This document shows positions 26,692-36,115 of a stretch of DNA of 64,000 bases, piece by piece. This DNA is from CAZWSX01 sp964636985 (GTDB taxonomy: Bacteria; Planctomycetota; Planctomycetia; Pirellulales; Pirellulaceae). How positions within the stretch are numbered: position 1 is the first letter of the stretch; every line of letters starts with the position of its first letter. The notes below the pieces were generated by a model. The model was not told the origin of the DNA. It made no database searches and saw only the letters and a program-made list of their open reading frames with translations. The stretch covers positions 62,001 through 126,000 of the forward strand of contig CAZWSX010000022.1 of the NCBI GenBank assembly GCA_964636985.1, given 5' to 3'. The position numbers were made by a program, and so were the translations under genes.

Positions 26692-29600
26692 ATGGACCAC
26701 ACTGAAATCTATGCAAACGAGTGTCCCTCGCAGGATGAACTTCGTGATTACATGTCCGGTTCAGGTGGCGAACGAACATCGGCGATCAAAAGCCATCTCG
26801 AAAGATGTCCCTTGTGTGCGGCGAGGTTGAACGACTTCACACGGCCAGATGGCCCACTCGGCACATCGGTGGGCGGCGGAAATCAACAGAATTCCGCACA
26901 CCATCGTAATGTGAGTGGCTGGGATGTTTCGACCGTTGATTTGCAAACGCCAGGCTCGGAGTCGACGCTGCGAACCAACGGAGAGCTTTTGGCAAATCGC
27001 TACCAGATCGAAACCTACATTGCTCAAGGCGGAATGGGTGTCGTCCACAGAGCGATGGACGTTGTGTTTGGCCGCGAAGTCGCCGTGAAGCGATTGCTTT
27101 CGAAGAACTATCACGACATCGAAGCGAGCCATCGATTCCGCAAAGAAGCGATTCTGACGGCACAACTGCAGCACCCCGGCATACCGCCCATTCACGACCT
27201 GGGAACGCTGCCTGACGGCGCACCTTTTTTGGCGATGAAACTCATCGCGGGCAACACGCTTGCCACATTGCTTAGACAGCGCGCGAATCCCAGGGACGAC
27301 TTTCAACACTTTCTATCGGTGTTCGAACAGATCGCCAGCGCCGTCGGTTTTGCGCATGCCCAAGGGGTGATCCATCGGGACCTGAAACCGGCGAATGTCA
27401 TGGTAGGTGCATTCGGCGAGGTGCAAGTCATGGACTGGGGGCTTGCAAAGAAGATTGGTCCCAAGGAAGCCGCCGACTTGCCGACGGACAAAAACAAATC
27501 CGCCGATGCCGCGCCGGAGGAACACCAGCAAACAATGGACGGGGCCGTGATGGGAACGCCGCGGTACATGGCCCCAGAACAAGCGCGAGGGAACATCTCC
27601 GAACTGGAAGCGAGTGCCGACGTATTTTCTCTCGGCGCAATTCTTATCGACATCCTTGGCGGCAGCGGCGTCTACGAGGGTCAGTCGCCGGGCGAGATCT
27701 TAATCAACGCGATGGCGGGCCTCGTCAATGTGCCCCACGACGAGTTGAGGCTGATCGGCATCGACGCCAAGTTGACGGCAATCGCAGCCAAGTGCTTGCA
27801 GGTAAACGCGAGCCAACGTCCCAAAAACGGTTCAGAAGTTGCGACGATGATTTCCGACTATCGCTCGAAGGTTGATCGACTGCTTCGGGAATCCGAGTCC
27901 AAACGCGCCGCGGACGAAGCAACAGCCCGGGGAAACGCAAAACGACGGTTTGTCATTGGAATCGGCGCGGGGGTGATTGTTTCTATTTTGGTTCTGTCGA
28001 CGGGCCTGCTCTCATTTTTGTGGCGCAAGGCAGAGAACAATTTGAACAATGCGGACCACCGATTCGAGCAAGCGCGAAAAGCGGTGGACGACTATCTTCT
28101 CAAAGTTCATACCAACCCGTACTTGCAAATCGACGAGTTGCAGCCCTTTAGGAACGAGCTATTGCAGAACGCACTTGCTTATTACCAAGCCTTTCTTACT
28201 GAGAAGGGAGACGAGCCCAGTCTACCTCGATCACTGGCGGCAGCCAGGTTAAGGTCGGCATGGATCCATCGAGAGATGAAGGAACGGGCTCGAGCCCAAA
28301 AGGACTACGAAGTCGCGTTCTCACAGTACGATCAATTGATCGATGCCCGCCAAGATCAGTTGGAGCTGCGCGTCGAGCGCGCTAAAGGGCAGATCGAATA
28401 TGGGATTTTTCAGCTTGAAGATCCAAATGGCGTCGGAGCGGCCAAGGATACCCTTCAAAAAGCATCTGACGAATTGGTTTCGTTGCAGACCAAACACCCA
28501 AAACTGCAATTGAACACTTCAATCGTTGAGTGCCATACGGCATTATATGAAGCTTACAGGCGGATCAGCGCGAGCGACGCTATGTTTCATGCGGTGCGCG
28601 CCGTCGAACTCATGCGAGAACTGCTGAAGACGGCCCCGAACTCCCCCGCTTTCAAACGAGGACTTGCTAAATCTTTGAACGATCTGGGAGTTCTGAATTC
28701 TGAGACACGACAACTCACACAGGCCAGGAGCGCGTTTGTCGAATCGGCCTCGCTTTGGAAGGAGCTCGTCGTTCCCGGTCGCCTCGGAATCGAAGCGGGC
28801 GCCGCCGAGGCGCGAATCCAGCACGAGTTGGCGCTGATCGAACGCCAACTGGGTGACGTGAAGCAGTCCACAGCCCTATTGGAACAAGCATTGCTCAATC
28901 GTGAAAAGGTTGCCTATCTGCACGGCCGCGATCACTTGGAAAGTTTGGCCCAATCGTCCAACGATTTGGGAACTGTACTCGCGCTGAACGTTGACATGGC
29001 GATACGACAGCGCGGGAATGCACTTTTGCACGAGGCGCTTGCAATGCGACAGAAGATTTTCACTGCCACCGGCACTCCGAAGGAACTTTTGGCGCTTGCC
29101 CAATCCAACAACAACATGGCAAGCGTCACCATTGAGCAGGGAAAACCGGCCGAGGCGACCTCCTATCTCGAAAACAATCGAAAACTCTATGCGCAGCTCA
29201 CCAGCGATCGGGCGGACGAAAAGAGTTCGACCTTTCACCGGGGCCTAACGGCCCACTTGGAAGGCTATCGCAACATGAGCTTGGGGCAATTCGATGCCGC
29301 CCGCGACGCTCTCAACGAAGCCAAGTCCATTCGCGAAGGCGCCGTGGAAAGTGATGCTCACAATCCTGAACTTTTGACAGCCCTGATCGGGACCTACGTC
29401 ATGCTTGGTAACGTCGACATTGTGTCGCAGTCGGGCGATCCCGTCGCTTCATTCGAGAAAGCGGTTCAAACCAGCGAGGAATTGACGGCGATGAGTCCCG
29501 AAAGCGCGGACGCACTCTTCTTACGAAGTGTGACTCGGTATTCGTTGGCGAATGCATTGAGCCGGGCGAACCCAGACCCCGCCAAGGCGATTCAGCTGAT

Positions 29601-29970
29601 TCAAGACGCCATCGAAGATACCAAGACGTTACTGATTGCGGCTCCCACGTTTTCCAATGCCAAGGCTCTGCAGACGCAACAGCGGATGCGATTGGCCGAA
29701 ATCCTCATTCCCCTCGAACCGGCAAAAGCGGTCGGTACGCTCGTCGAAGGAGGCGATCTTTCCGGTATCAATCCCGCGTTCAACGTTCCGTACGTCAACT
29801 TGTTAGCCGTGGCGTTGGGAAACTTGAAAGAGGAGCTTACCGAAGACAAGAGAAAGGCCGCAGTCGAGACCATCGAAGCGGGTTTGACGCGTGCCCTGGC
29901 AGCGGGGGCCGATAAAGCAGAACTGGAAAAGATACCCGCTCTCGCCCCGTACCTGGGTGAGGCGAAGTGA
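26692..29970 (+). CDS. Zinc-finger/Ser-Thr kinase/TPR transmembrane protein
   Basis: 1,092 residues. An anti-sigma-type zinc finger comes first (Cys11, HLERCPLC with His35, Cys39, Cys42). The kinase domain runs about 103-395: AQGGMGVVHRA glycine loop, Lys133, HRDLKPAN with Asp230, and MAPEQ. The usual DFG is DWG (248-250), seen in some bacterial kinases of this type. One transmembrane helix spans about 420-444. The roughly 640 residues beyond it are helical and TPR-like, probably outside the membrane. No clear ribosome-binding site precedes ATG 26692. It has no sigma gene beside it, but the zinc finger suggests regulation of, or by, a sigma factor; that is inference. Confidence 0.92.
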   Translation: MDHTEIYANECPSQDELRDYMSGSGGERTSAIKSHLERCPLCAARLNDFTRPDGPLGTSVGGGNQQNSAHHRNVSGWDVSTVDLQTPGSESTLRTNGELLANRYQIETYIAQGGMGVVHRAMDVVFGREVAVKRLLSKNYHDIEASHRFRKEAILTAQLQHPGIPPIHDLGTLPDGAPFLAMKLIAGNTLATLLRQRANPRDDFQHFLSVFEQIASAVGFAHAQGVIHRDLKPANVMVGAFGEVQVMDWGLAKKIGPKEAADLPTDKNKSADAAPEEHQQTMDGAVMGTPRYMAPEQARGNISELEASADVFSLGAILIDILGGSGVYEGQSPGEILINAMAGLVNVPHDELRLIGIDAKLTAIAAKCLQVNASQRPKNGSEVATMISDYRSKVDRLLRESESKRAADEATARGNAKRRFVIGIGAGVIVSILVLSTGLLSFLWRKAENNLNNADHRFEQARKAVDDYLLKVHTNPYLQIDELQPFRNELLQNALAYYQAFLTEKGDEPSLPRSLAAARLRSAWIHREMKERARAQKDYEVAFSQYDQLIDARQDQLELRVERAKGQIEYGIFQLEDPNGVGAAKDTLQKASDELVSLQTKHPKLQLNTSIVECHTALYEAYRRISASDAMFHAVRAVELMRELLKTAPNSPAFKRGLAKSLNDLGVLNSETRQLTQARSAFVESASLWKELVVPGRLGIEAGAAEARIQHELALIERQLGDVKQSTALLEQALLNREKVAYLHGRDHLESLAQSSNDLGTVLALNVDMAIRQRGNALLHEALAMRQKIFTATGTPKELLALAQSNNNMASVTIEQGKPAEATSYLENNRKLYAQLTSDRADEKSSTFHRGLTAHLEGYRNMSLGQFDAARDALNEAKSIREGAVESDAHNPELLTALIGTYVMLGNVDIVSQSGDPVASFEKAVQTSEELTAMSPESADALFLRSVTRYSLANALSRANPDPAKAIQLIQDAIEDTKTLLIAAPTFSNAKALQTQQRMRLAEILIPLEPAKAVGTLVEGGDLSGINPAFNVPYVNLLAVALGNLKEELTEDKRKAAVETIEAGLTRALAAGADKAELEKIPALAPYLGEAK

Positions 29971-30239
29971 TCAACCGCTGGCGATCCACCTTATGGGTCT
30001 TGAGTTGAATCCCCTATGGCAACTTAATGCACATTGGTACTCGAAATCTTCTAAGAACTATTCGGTAGGGCGCAAACATCGACAATGCACGGAGACAGCG
30101 TAACGTCGAAAGGTCAAAAAAAGAACACTTTTTGGATATTTCATCGATAATTTCTTATTGACTAGAAAATAGCCGCATATATCATCGCGGGTGGTTACAA
30201 AGCCATCATTTTCAGATTCTACCTCAATTGGGGGTTGAA

Positions 30240-30974
30240 ATGCGCTGGTTCAATTACGTTTGGGTCGCAGTTGCGTTTGGTTCCTTTTCGATCCAACCTT
30301 GTCAGGCGGGGATTACGGCGATTTACACAGATACGACAGTTACCAACTCAAATCCCACGCCAACGGGATTGACCACAACCGTCAATCAGCAGCAGGTAAG
30401 CGTTGACACTTCGAACGGCACGCTTGGCACGGCCTACTACGGAAACGTTTCCTCCAACCGACTGCCCGGTTCGACAAATAACAACGCATCGAATTTCAAC
30501 TACAACTCGCAAGTCACCATTCAGTCGGGGGGGATGATCACGCCTACCCAGTACGGAGTGATCAACATTGGCGGTACGGCCCAAGGCACGGAGTTTTATA
30601 ACGAATTCCCACACCGTTTGGCACTCACCAACAACATGTACGTTGTAGTCAACGGTACGGTCTTTACCGGCGACAACATTAGTTTCTCACTGGCAGTCGG
30701 CGATAAGTTTCTAAACCTTTCGGTTAGGGACCCAAACGTCACAGTACAGTACTTTAACTTTGGGAGTGGTACGAGCTACTTTGGAGGTAACAACACAGTT
30801 TACAACCTTTCGGTTGATGGGGATTTCGATGGGGATTTCGATGGACTTACGGATGAAGCGCTTTACCAAATAGCTCCTCCAGTGCCGGAACCCTCGAGCG
30901 TGGTTATGCTGAGCATCGGTGGCATTGGGATGGGCTTGGCTGCCTGGCGACGTAATCGTCTTTCAGCTACGTAG
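30240..30974 (+). CDS. PEP-CTERM sorted surface protein D
   Basis: 244 residues from ATG 30240, preceded by TTGGGGG about 5 bases upstream. A signal peptide (WVAVAFGSFSIQPCQA) precedes a beta-rich domain full of Asn, Thr and Gly, with two copies of DGDFDG in a row (DGDFDGDFDG) resembling calcium-binding loops. The C-terminus is PPVPEPSSVVMLSIGGIGMG then LAAWRRNRLSAT, a PEP-CTERM signal with a different basic tail from genes A-C. It also lacks their shared terminator, so it is not part of that duplicated set. The upstream 270 bases are AT-rich and hold no gene. Confidence 0.85.
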   Translation: MRWFNYVWVAVAFGSFSIQPCQAGITAIYTDTTVTNSNPTPTGLTTTVNQQQVSVDTSNGTLGTAYYGNVSSNRLPGSTNNNASNFNYNSQVTIQSGGMITPTQYGVINIGGTAQGTEFYNEFPHRLALTNNMYVVVNGTVFTGDNISFSLAVGDKFLNLSVRDPNVTVQYFNFGSGTSYFGGNNTVYNLSVDGDFDGDFDGLTDEALYQIAPPVPEPSSVVMLSIGGIGMGLAAWRRNRLSAT

Positions 30975-30984
30975 AGTCCCTTCG

Positions 30985-31137
30985 ATGAGTACCTCAACAG
31001 ATGAGAAAACGACCAACAGTTCAACAGAGAGTGTCCGTCCCATGATTTTAATTGGGGCGGGCATTGCGTTTGGAGTAACGTTTTGGTCGGCCGTTGTTGT
31101 GTCGGCCGTGTTTCTATGGTTGTGGTTCAACGCCTAG
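30985..31137 (+). CDS. Small single-helix membrane protein
   Basis: 50 residues: a Ser/Thr-rich polar start (MSTSTDEKTTNSSTES) and one helix (MILIGAGIAFGVTFWSAVVV then SAVFLWLWF) that ends two residues before the stop. It starts 10 bases after PEP-CTERM gene D and is probably translated from the same message. An in-frame upstream start at 30919 falls inside gene D and is less likely. Function unknown. Confidence 0.55.
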   Translation: MSTSTDEKTTNSSTESVRPMILIGAGIAFGVTFWSAVVVSAVFLWLWFNA

Positions 31138-31301
31138 GGCGGCGCTGATTTGGTATTAGTCAACGGTTGCGATCGGTAACCCTGTTGTTCGAAATTCCGC
31201 GTAAGCACCCAACGAACAATGAGCTCCTCGCTCGGTAGACGCCACGTTGCGGCTGCTTCTGCCGTGTTCAGTCGCCGACACGCATATACGAGCGCTTTGA
31301 G

Positions 31302-31319
31302 GGTGGAAGATCTTCCACC
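31302..31319. repeat. 18-bp perfect palindrome at edge of integrase relic
   Basis: GGTGGAAGA joined directly to its complement TCTTCCACC. It lies at the point where similarity to the integrase begins, so it may mark a rearrangement end; an operator is the alternative. Confidence 0.5.
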
Positions 31320-31790
31320 TCGTTATGAAGACCTCAAAGGGTGAGATTGCGAACCTGCGTATTGGCGACGTACGTGTTGAGCCTTCGCGGCCGTACATTC
31401 GTATTCGAGTTGGCACCTCAAACGGCGGCAGGCCACGTACTGTTCGGCTTTGGTGGGACGCAAGACCTCGAAGATCTGCCGGCGTGGAAACGGGATCGTG
31501 TTAACGACGCGGACGATCCTTTCGTGGCGCCGCTTCATCGTGCCAAACGGTTCTCCTGGCACACGCTTCGCAACGTTTCCTCACTGCGTGCAGCTCACTC
31601 GGCGCTGAACGCCTGGCTACTCTAGCGATCATCACGGTCGGCATACCGTCATCTCTCAGGCGTTGGCTGGTGGGAGAACTCTTGCTGAGGTCAGAGATGG
31701 TACTCGCGCGACGGTGGTCGCTTACCATCCACCACGGTCGCCACACGTTTATCTCCCAAAGGCACAAAAAGCCCCAAACGTCGTGGCTCA
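31320..31790 (+). pseudogene. Decayed tyrosine recombinase (integrase)
   Basis: A broken integrase. One frame reads GEIANLRIGDVRVEPSRPYI then RIRVGTSNGGRPRTVRLWWD. A frameshift moves the rest to another frame, LEDLPAWKRDRVNDADDPFV and RAKRFSWHTLR. A third segment has the HxxR block, HHGRHTVISQALAGGRTLAEV, and a second HHGRHTFISQ follows about 100 bases later, suggesting a partial duplication. The N-terminal half and the catalytic Tyr region are missing. The first block is closely similar to the relic at 52246. It cannot encode a working enzyme. Confidence 0.8.
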
Positions 31791-31810
31791 AAGCGAGGAA
31801 GCGTGCGACA

Positions 31811-34039
31811 TTAAGGTCGCCAATGTTCGTCGAAGAAACCGGCTTTGATCACGGATTCCTCAAGCGGTTCCGATGGGGTGGCCGGGGATTTCTCGCCGAC
31901 CTTTAGGATCGCCCAATCGCCCAGCCTTGGGAACAACAAGTAGTTCAGCGAGGCCAACTCCTGCTCGTGGAATGTGTGGCCGCTGTTGAGCACTACATAC
32001 CGCTCGGCGGAAAGCGTATTGGGATGAATCAGCGCCGGAGCATGGTCCGCCGCAGCGTAAGTTTGGCCGCCGAACTGGAGCTCGGTCGGCGTCCACTGTA
32101 ACGGCAATTTGGGAAGCACTCGGGCGATCAACGCGTTCGAACCAGGGTCGCCGAAGAGGATCAGATTGCGGTTCTCTAAATCGTCTTCCGTGACGTCGAC
32201 GTCGTTTTTCACCGGCAAGTCGCCTCGAAAGTAGCGCGACCATTCGTAGGCGAACCGCTTCAGATTCGCGTCGGCCCATTGCTGCACGTTTGCGTTCCAG
32301 GCCTTTCCTGTTCCCCGAACGCAAAGAAAGGGGGTCGTGAACGCATCGTCAATGGGTCCCTGCAGGCCGGGCCGCTTACCTTCGAGGGCAACGCGATCGA
32401 ACTCGCCAATGTACTTCCACGTTCCCGCTTGGCGAACGATTACGGGTGAGAAGTGAGCCTTGGAGTCGTTCGCGGGAAGAGCCACCTCCTGACCGCCGAC
32501 GCGAACTTTTGGATTACCTTCCTGCAAGCCTCGAGGTAGCAGTGCGAAGCAAGCTATATTTTTTGGTTCGTCGACATCGATGGTGCCGTTGGCGTCAATG
32601 CGTGCGCTCAACTCCGCGCGCTGGTAGTGCTCTTCGAGTCCAAGTACACGTACCCAATGGCAGCGGTTGTACTTCAGTGTCCAGGTCACAAAACGCAATT
32701 GTTTCATTGCGTGATCGAGCCCTTGGTCAGCAATCGTTTTGATTTGCGACATTTGCTCCGCATGCGTTTTGGGGTCGATCTCGTGTCCCGTGCCAGGCGA
32801 GATCAGGTTGACCATGTGCAGTCCTTCCCGCTCCATCGCCTTTCCCATCAAGACGTGGGCTTGAAAGAAGACGTCTTTTTCTCCCATGCAGGCGATGCTG
32901 GGGACAACACCGGCGTTGGCGGCGTAGTCGATCGAGTCGAGCATATGCAGAGCCTTCTCCTGATGCGCGGGAAGCGGCCCGACCTTCACGAATGTTGACA
33001 GCGGCGTATGAGAAAACTCGTGCGTATCGACGTACCCGCAGTACGGGCCAAGTGCCACAAATCGATCAGGATGTTTCAAACCCAGGTGCCATGTACCCGA
33101 CGCTCCCATCGACATTCCACGAAGAACGATCCGATCGCGGTCGACGTTGTATTGCCGGCAGACAGCCTCAATAGCTTCAAAGACATCGGTCTCGCCCGCC
33201 CAGCGGTAGCAATTCTCGACGCGGCCCAGCGGATGGAGTTCGATCAAGTTTGTGTCGGCCGCTTGCTGATCCGAATTGCCTTCGTGGTCGAAGCGACTGA
33301 TGAACCGCAATTCGCTCAAACCTGTTGGTTTGCTGCTTCCATGCAGAATGACATCGAGGCGCCAAGGTTTCGCGGAGTCGTAGCCTTTCGGAATAGTTAG
33401 CCCAAATGGTTGTACCGAACCGTCCACGCGCGAAGTATATCCTCGGACAAGCGACCCCTTCTGATTGGTCCAGTTCGCTTTGTTGGCGGCCAACTCGTCG
33501 AGTCGGTTTTGACATCGCAGAAGCACCGTTTTGATCAGCGCGACGTCGGCCGGAACGAGCTTTGTTTCGTATCGAAGGGCCCAGACAACGGCCTTCTGGA
33601 AAATCTCGGCATCGGCGACGAGGTCCTCTCGTTCTAGAGAAAGCTTCTGGCCGCGGAGTTCGCGAAAGCGTTCACTCAACTGGTGAAGACTACCTTCGAT
33701 CTGCGTCGCGTCGTCGGCCGACAAACCGACCGGATGCTCTGCGTACGTAGAAATCGATGTGGCAAGCGCTAGCGTGATGAAAGCGAAGAATCGTCCGATT
33801 GCTTTGTAGATCGTTCCCATCCCACCTTCGCCCACCTTCTCAATCAATTGGTAGGGACCCAAAATGCTTCCTATACCAAGGAGTACCGGAGCGGTGGGTT
33901 TGCGACTCGGACGAGCATCATCTTGCGTTGACACGTCGCCAGACGAGAGATTGGCATGCGTGGGCTGGAACAACTCCGTTGACTTGAACCCGTCCGCTTG
34001 AGGTTTTTTGCCCGACTCAGGCTTTTCGTTCCCACTCAT
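31811..34039 (-). CDS. Chimera: Ser/Thr kinase N-terminus fused in frame to secreted alpha/beta hydrolase
   Basis: 742 residues from ATG 34039 (GGGAG about 7 bases upstream). Residues 1-80 are a polar leader ending in the first kinase strand and glycine loop (GPYQLIEKVGEGGMGTIYKA). The kinase stops exactly there. From residue 81 the frame continues as IGRFFAFITLALATSISTYA, a signal-peptide-like segment, then a PHB depolymerase/prolyl-oligopeptidase-like hydrolase. Its nucleophile motif is GMSMGASG with Ser about 310; a later GEKD supplies the likely Asp and GTGHE the His. Met74 (33820), inside the kinase motif, could be an alternative start giving a short basic leader and signal peptide. Whether the fused form or the short form is made cannot be told from the sequence. 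Confidence 0.82.
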   Translation of the reverse strand: MSGNEKPESGKKPQADGFKSTELFQPTHANLSSGDVSTQDDARPSRKPTAPVLLGIGSILGPYQLIEKVGEGGMGTIYKAIGRFFAFITLALATSISTYAEHPVGLSADDATQIEGSLHQLSERFRELRGQKLSLEREDLVADAEIFQKAVVWALRYETKLVPADVALIKTVLLRCQNRLDELAANKANWTNQKGSLVRGYTSRVDGSVQPFGLTIPKGYDSAKPWRLDVILHGSSKPTGLSELRFISRFDHEGNSDQQAADTNLIELHPLGRVENCYRWAGETDVFEAIEAVCRQYNVDRDRIVLRGMSMGASGTWHLGLKHPDRFVALGPYCGYVDTHEFSHTPLSTFVKVGPLPAHQEKALHMLDSIDYAANAGVVPSIACMGEKDVFFQAHVLMGKAMEREGLHMVNLISPGTGHEIDPKTHAEQMSQIKTIADQGLDHAMKQLRFVTWTLKYNRCHWVRVLGLEEHYQRAELSARIDANGTIDVDEPKNIACFALLPRGLQEGNPKVRVGGQEVALPANDSKAHFSPVIVRQAGTWKYIGEFDRVALEGKRPGLQGPIDDAFTTPFLCVRGTGKAWNANVQQWADANLKRFAYEWSRYFRGDLPVKNDVDVTEDDLENRNLILFGDPGSNALIARVLPKLPLQWTPTELQFGGQTYAAADHAPALIHPNTLSAERYVVLNSGHTFHEQELASLNYLLFPRLGDWAILKVGEKSPATPSEPLEESVIKAGFFDEHWRP

Positions 34040-34402
34040 CGCCCACTCCCGCAGATTGAAATTGCCGGAACGATTATAAATCGGCCAACCACGGGGGAGA
34101 AACAGGTGCGAAGGATCGTAGTGCGGTGACACGATTCGCGATAGAACTGCGAGGGGTGGCGTGCGAATTGGGAACGCTGACGATTCGCCACTCGCGGCAC
34201 ACGCCCGGCGGCTCGTGATGCTGTTGGCCATGCAAACATTCCGATTACCTCGGCGTACTGGCACGTGCCCGTGGAGGATGGTGGAGTGGGGCGGTTGTTT
34301 GGGAAGGTCGCCGATAGGTGCAGCGGGGTTTTTCTGTTTCTAATCCACCATGTCACTTACGACGCCGCGCCATCAGCGTGTGCCTGTGATCTTCATGAGC
34401 GA
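34040..34402. other. Gene-free stretch
   Basis: 363 bases between the chimera start and the end of the M81 gene, both on the minus strand. It must hold the chimera's promoter. Small open frames here have no signals. Nothing else recognised. Confidence 0.5.
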
Positions 34403-35896
34403 TTAACCTCGGCGAAATGTTCTAGCGATTGGATGAAATTCCACTTCGTGATCGAGTGGGAAAATGGGACGAGGGCAACGCGTGTGCCCCAAGTAAGCAA
34501 GATTTGCGCTGGACGAACCGGGAGCGTCGACATGGATCATGGCCTCGCACCAATCGGCGAACATATGGTGTTGGCAATGAGGCGATTTCACAACGACTGC
34601 ATCAAAGCTGCGCGGATTTTGTCCGAGCGAATAGAAGAACGATCGGTCGTAAAGGCTCACCGCCCGACTGCTGATCGCTAACGTAAAGTTTTCGAAGTCG
34701 ACTACCGCTGAGGGCCCCGCATCCCAGACTTCACCAAACGACTCGCTGCGAAACAATCCGTCGGCCAAGTGGCGGACTTTGCCTTCGATCGCAAGCTGTT
34801 GAAAGCGGCCTGCATCCAGTGTCCCGCCCACGCCCATAGAAATCGTTGCACCAACGCCGGCCGCGAGTGCCTGCTGCACAGCCGGTGCGTCGACGATGGG
34901 CAGTAGCGTTCTGCCTCGGTATCCGCACTCGACCAGTTTTCTCAAAATGGCATTACTATCCCCGGAAGCTCCCGAACTCGTCGCGTCGGCGGCATCGACC
35001 AGAGCGATCGTTCCTCGACTCGACTGCAGCATCTGAGCGGCCATCTCGTCCAAGCTCACCAACGGCACTTTCATGCGGTGACGGTTCGGCCAAAAGCTCT
35101 CTGCAATGCGGACCGCTTCGCGTTCTGCCAACTCGATGTCGTTATCGGTCACCACAAAACTGTAAGTCTGCAGCGCCGGAACGTCCGTAAACGGGTTGCC
35201 GATAAACATACCGGCGGAAAGTCCATGAGGGCTTGACTCCACTTGCTGTGCGATACGAATGCTGTCGCCGAAAAGTCCTGTCGCCGTAATCAACTCATCG
35301 CCGCGAACCAGGGCCGGTATCGTCACCTTTGCCGTAACTGGACGAGCACCATCGAGAATCTTCATCAGCAAGCGAGAAGCACGCTGGCCCGTCTCAAAAA
35401 AGTCGACATGCGGGTAAGTGTGATACGCCACGATCGCGTCGGAATGTTCGACCATTCGATCCGTGAGTATCCCATGCAGGTCCAAAGAGACGACGATTGA
35501 CACATCGTCACCAAGCACCCGGCGCGTTTCACTAATCAGAAATCCTTCCGGATCTAATTCCTCCTGGCTCGCCATCGCACCATGCATACAAAGATAAACG
35601 CCATCGACCGGCGGAGCAGACTGAACGCTCTCGATGAATTCACGAGCGATTCTTTCCCAAGCGTCAGCGGCCAGGGTTCCACCGGAGGTGATGAAGCAGG
35701 CACTGTAAGCCGGAACAATTTCCACCTCCGCCAGCTCATCGAAAACGCTCAAGGCTCCACCGATTTCATTGCGAACCGAGCGGTGATAGTTCAGCAGTTC
35801 CTGACCGTAGCGGACTCGAAAGTCAGCATATTGGCTCAAGTGCGGATTGAATGTGGAGACCTCTTGTTTGCATTCGGCGATCAGAATTCGACGCAT
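34403..35896 (-). CDS. M81-family metallopeptidase (MlrC-like)
   Basis: 497 residues. MlrC-type proteins are zinc-dependent and named for degrading linearised microcystin; most relatives have unknown substrates. Family motifs: MRRILIAECKQEVSTFNP at the start (usual form RIAIAGxxxExxTFSP), YLCMHGAMAS, SLDLHGILTD, AYHTYPHVDFFETG, and near the C-terminus VVVKSPHCQHHMF. The conserved His and Asp residues in SLDLHG and TYPHVD are the likely metal ligands. The frame extends upstream to 36046, but the extra 50 residues are the tail of a different gene, so 35896 is the real start. It follows an MFS transporter, suggesting a small uptake/degradation locus. Confidence 0.9.
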   Translation of the reverse strand: MRRILIAECKQEVSTFNPHLSQYADFRVRYGQELLNYHRSVRNEIGGALSVFDELAEVEIVPAYSACFITSGGTLAADAWERIAREFIESVQSAPPVDGVYLCMHGAMASQEELDPEGFLISETRRVLGDDVSIVVSLDLHGILTDRMVEHSDAIVAYHTYPHVDFFETGQRASRLLMKILDGARPVTAKVTIPALVRGDELITATGLFGDSIRIAQQVESSPHGLSAGMFIGNPFTDVPALQTYSFVVTDNDIELAEREAVRIAESFWPNRHRMKVPLVSLDEMAAQMLQSSRGTIALVDAADATSSGASGDSNAILRKLVECGYRGRTLLPIVDAPAVQQALAAGVGATISMGVGGTLDAGRFQQLAIEGKVRHLADGLFRSESFGEVWDAGPSAVVDFENFTLAISSRAVSLYDRSFFYSLGQNPRSFDAVVVKSPHCQHHMFADWCEAMIHVDAPGSSSANLAYLGHTRCPRPIFPLDHEVEFHPIARTFRRG

Positions 35897-35940
35897 GAGA
35901 GTTGCTCGCTTCGTTGTTGATTCTTTCGTCAGGCGGCGAA

Positions 35941-36105
35941 GCCGTAAATTCGTAGTGCCTTCCAGGTCCGGTTCGATTCCAAGTCCAGGTGCATCGGGAA
36001 CATGCAACAATCCATTCTGATCGGGAACGATGTGGTTCCTGTTCATCGCTTGGGCCAGTGATTTGAGTTCCGTTGGGAATTCGCAAATCGTATGTGTCTC
36101 ATGGC
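35941..36105 (-). pseudogene. C-terminal remnant of an enolase-superfamily gene
   Basis: Read on the minus strand, the translation ETHTICEFPTELKSLAQAMN then RNHIVPDQNGLLHVPDAPGL and GIEPDL matches the last 50 or so residues of mandelate racemase/muconate-lactonizing enzymes (EFPTELK and a final VPDxPGLGxxP). The barrel with its catalytic residues is absent. The relic starts just after the MFS stop and runs in frame into the M81 reading frame. A deletion appears to have removed the rest of a sugar-acid dehydratase-like gene. Confidence 0.72.
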
Positions 36106-36115
36106 CGGCAAAAGG

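Noticed and set aside
30158..30183. TTGACT with TATATC as a sigma-70 promoter for PEP-CTERM gene D
   Set aside because: Spacer is only 14 bases, too short for a standard promoter.
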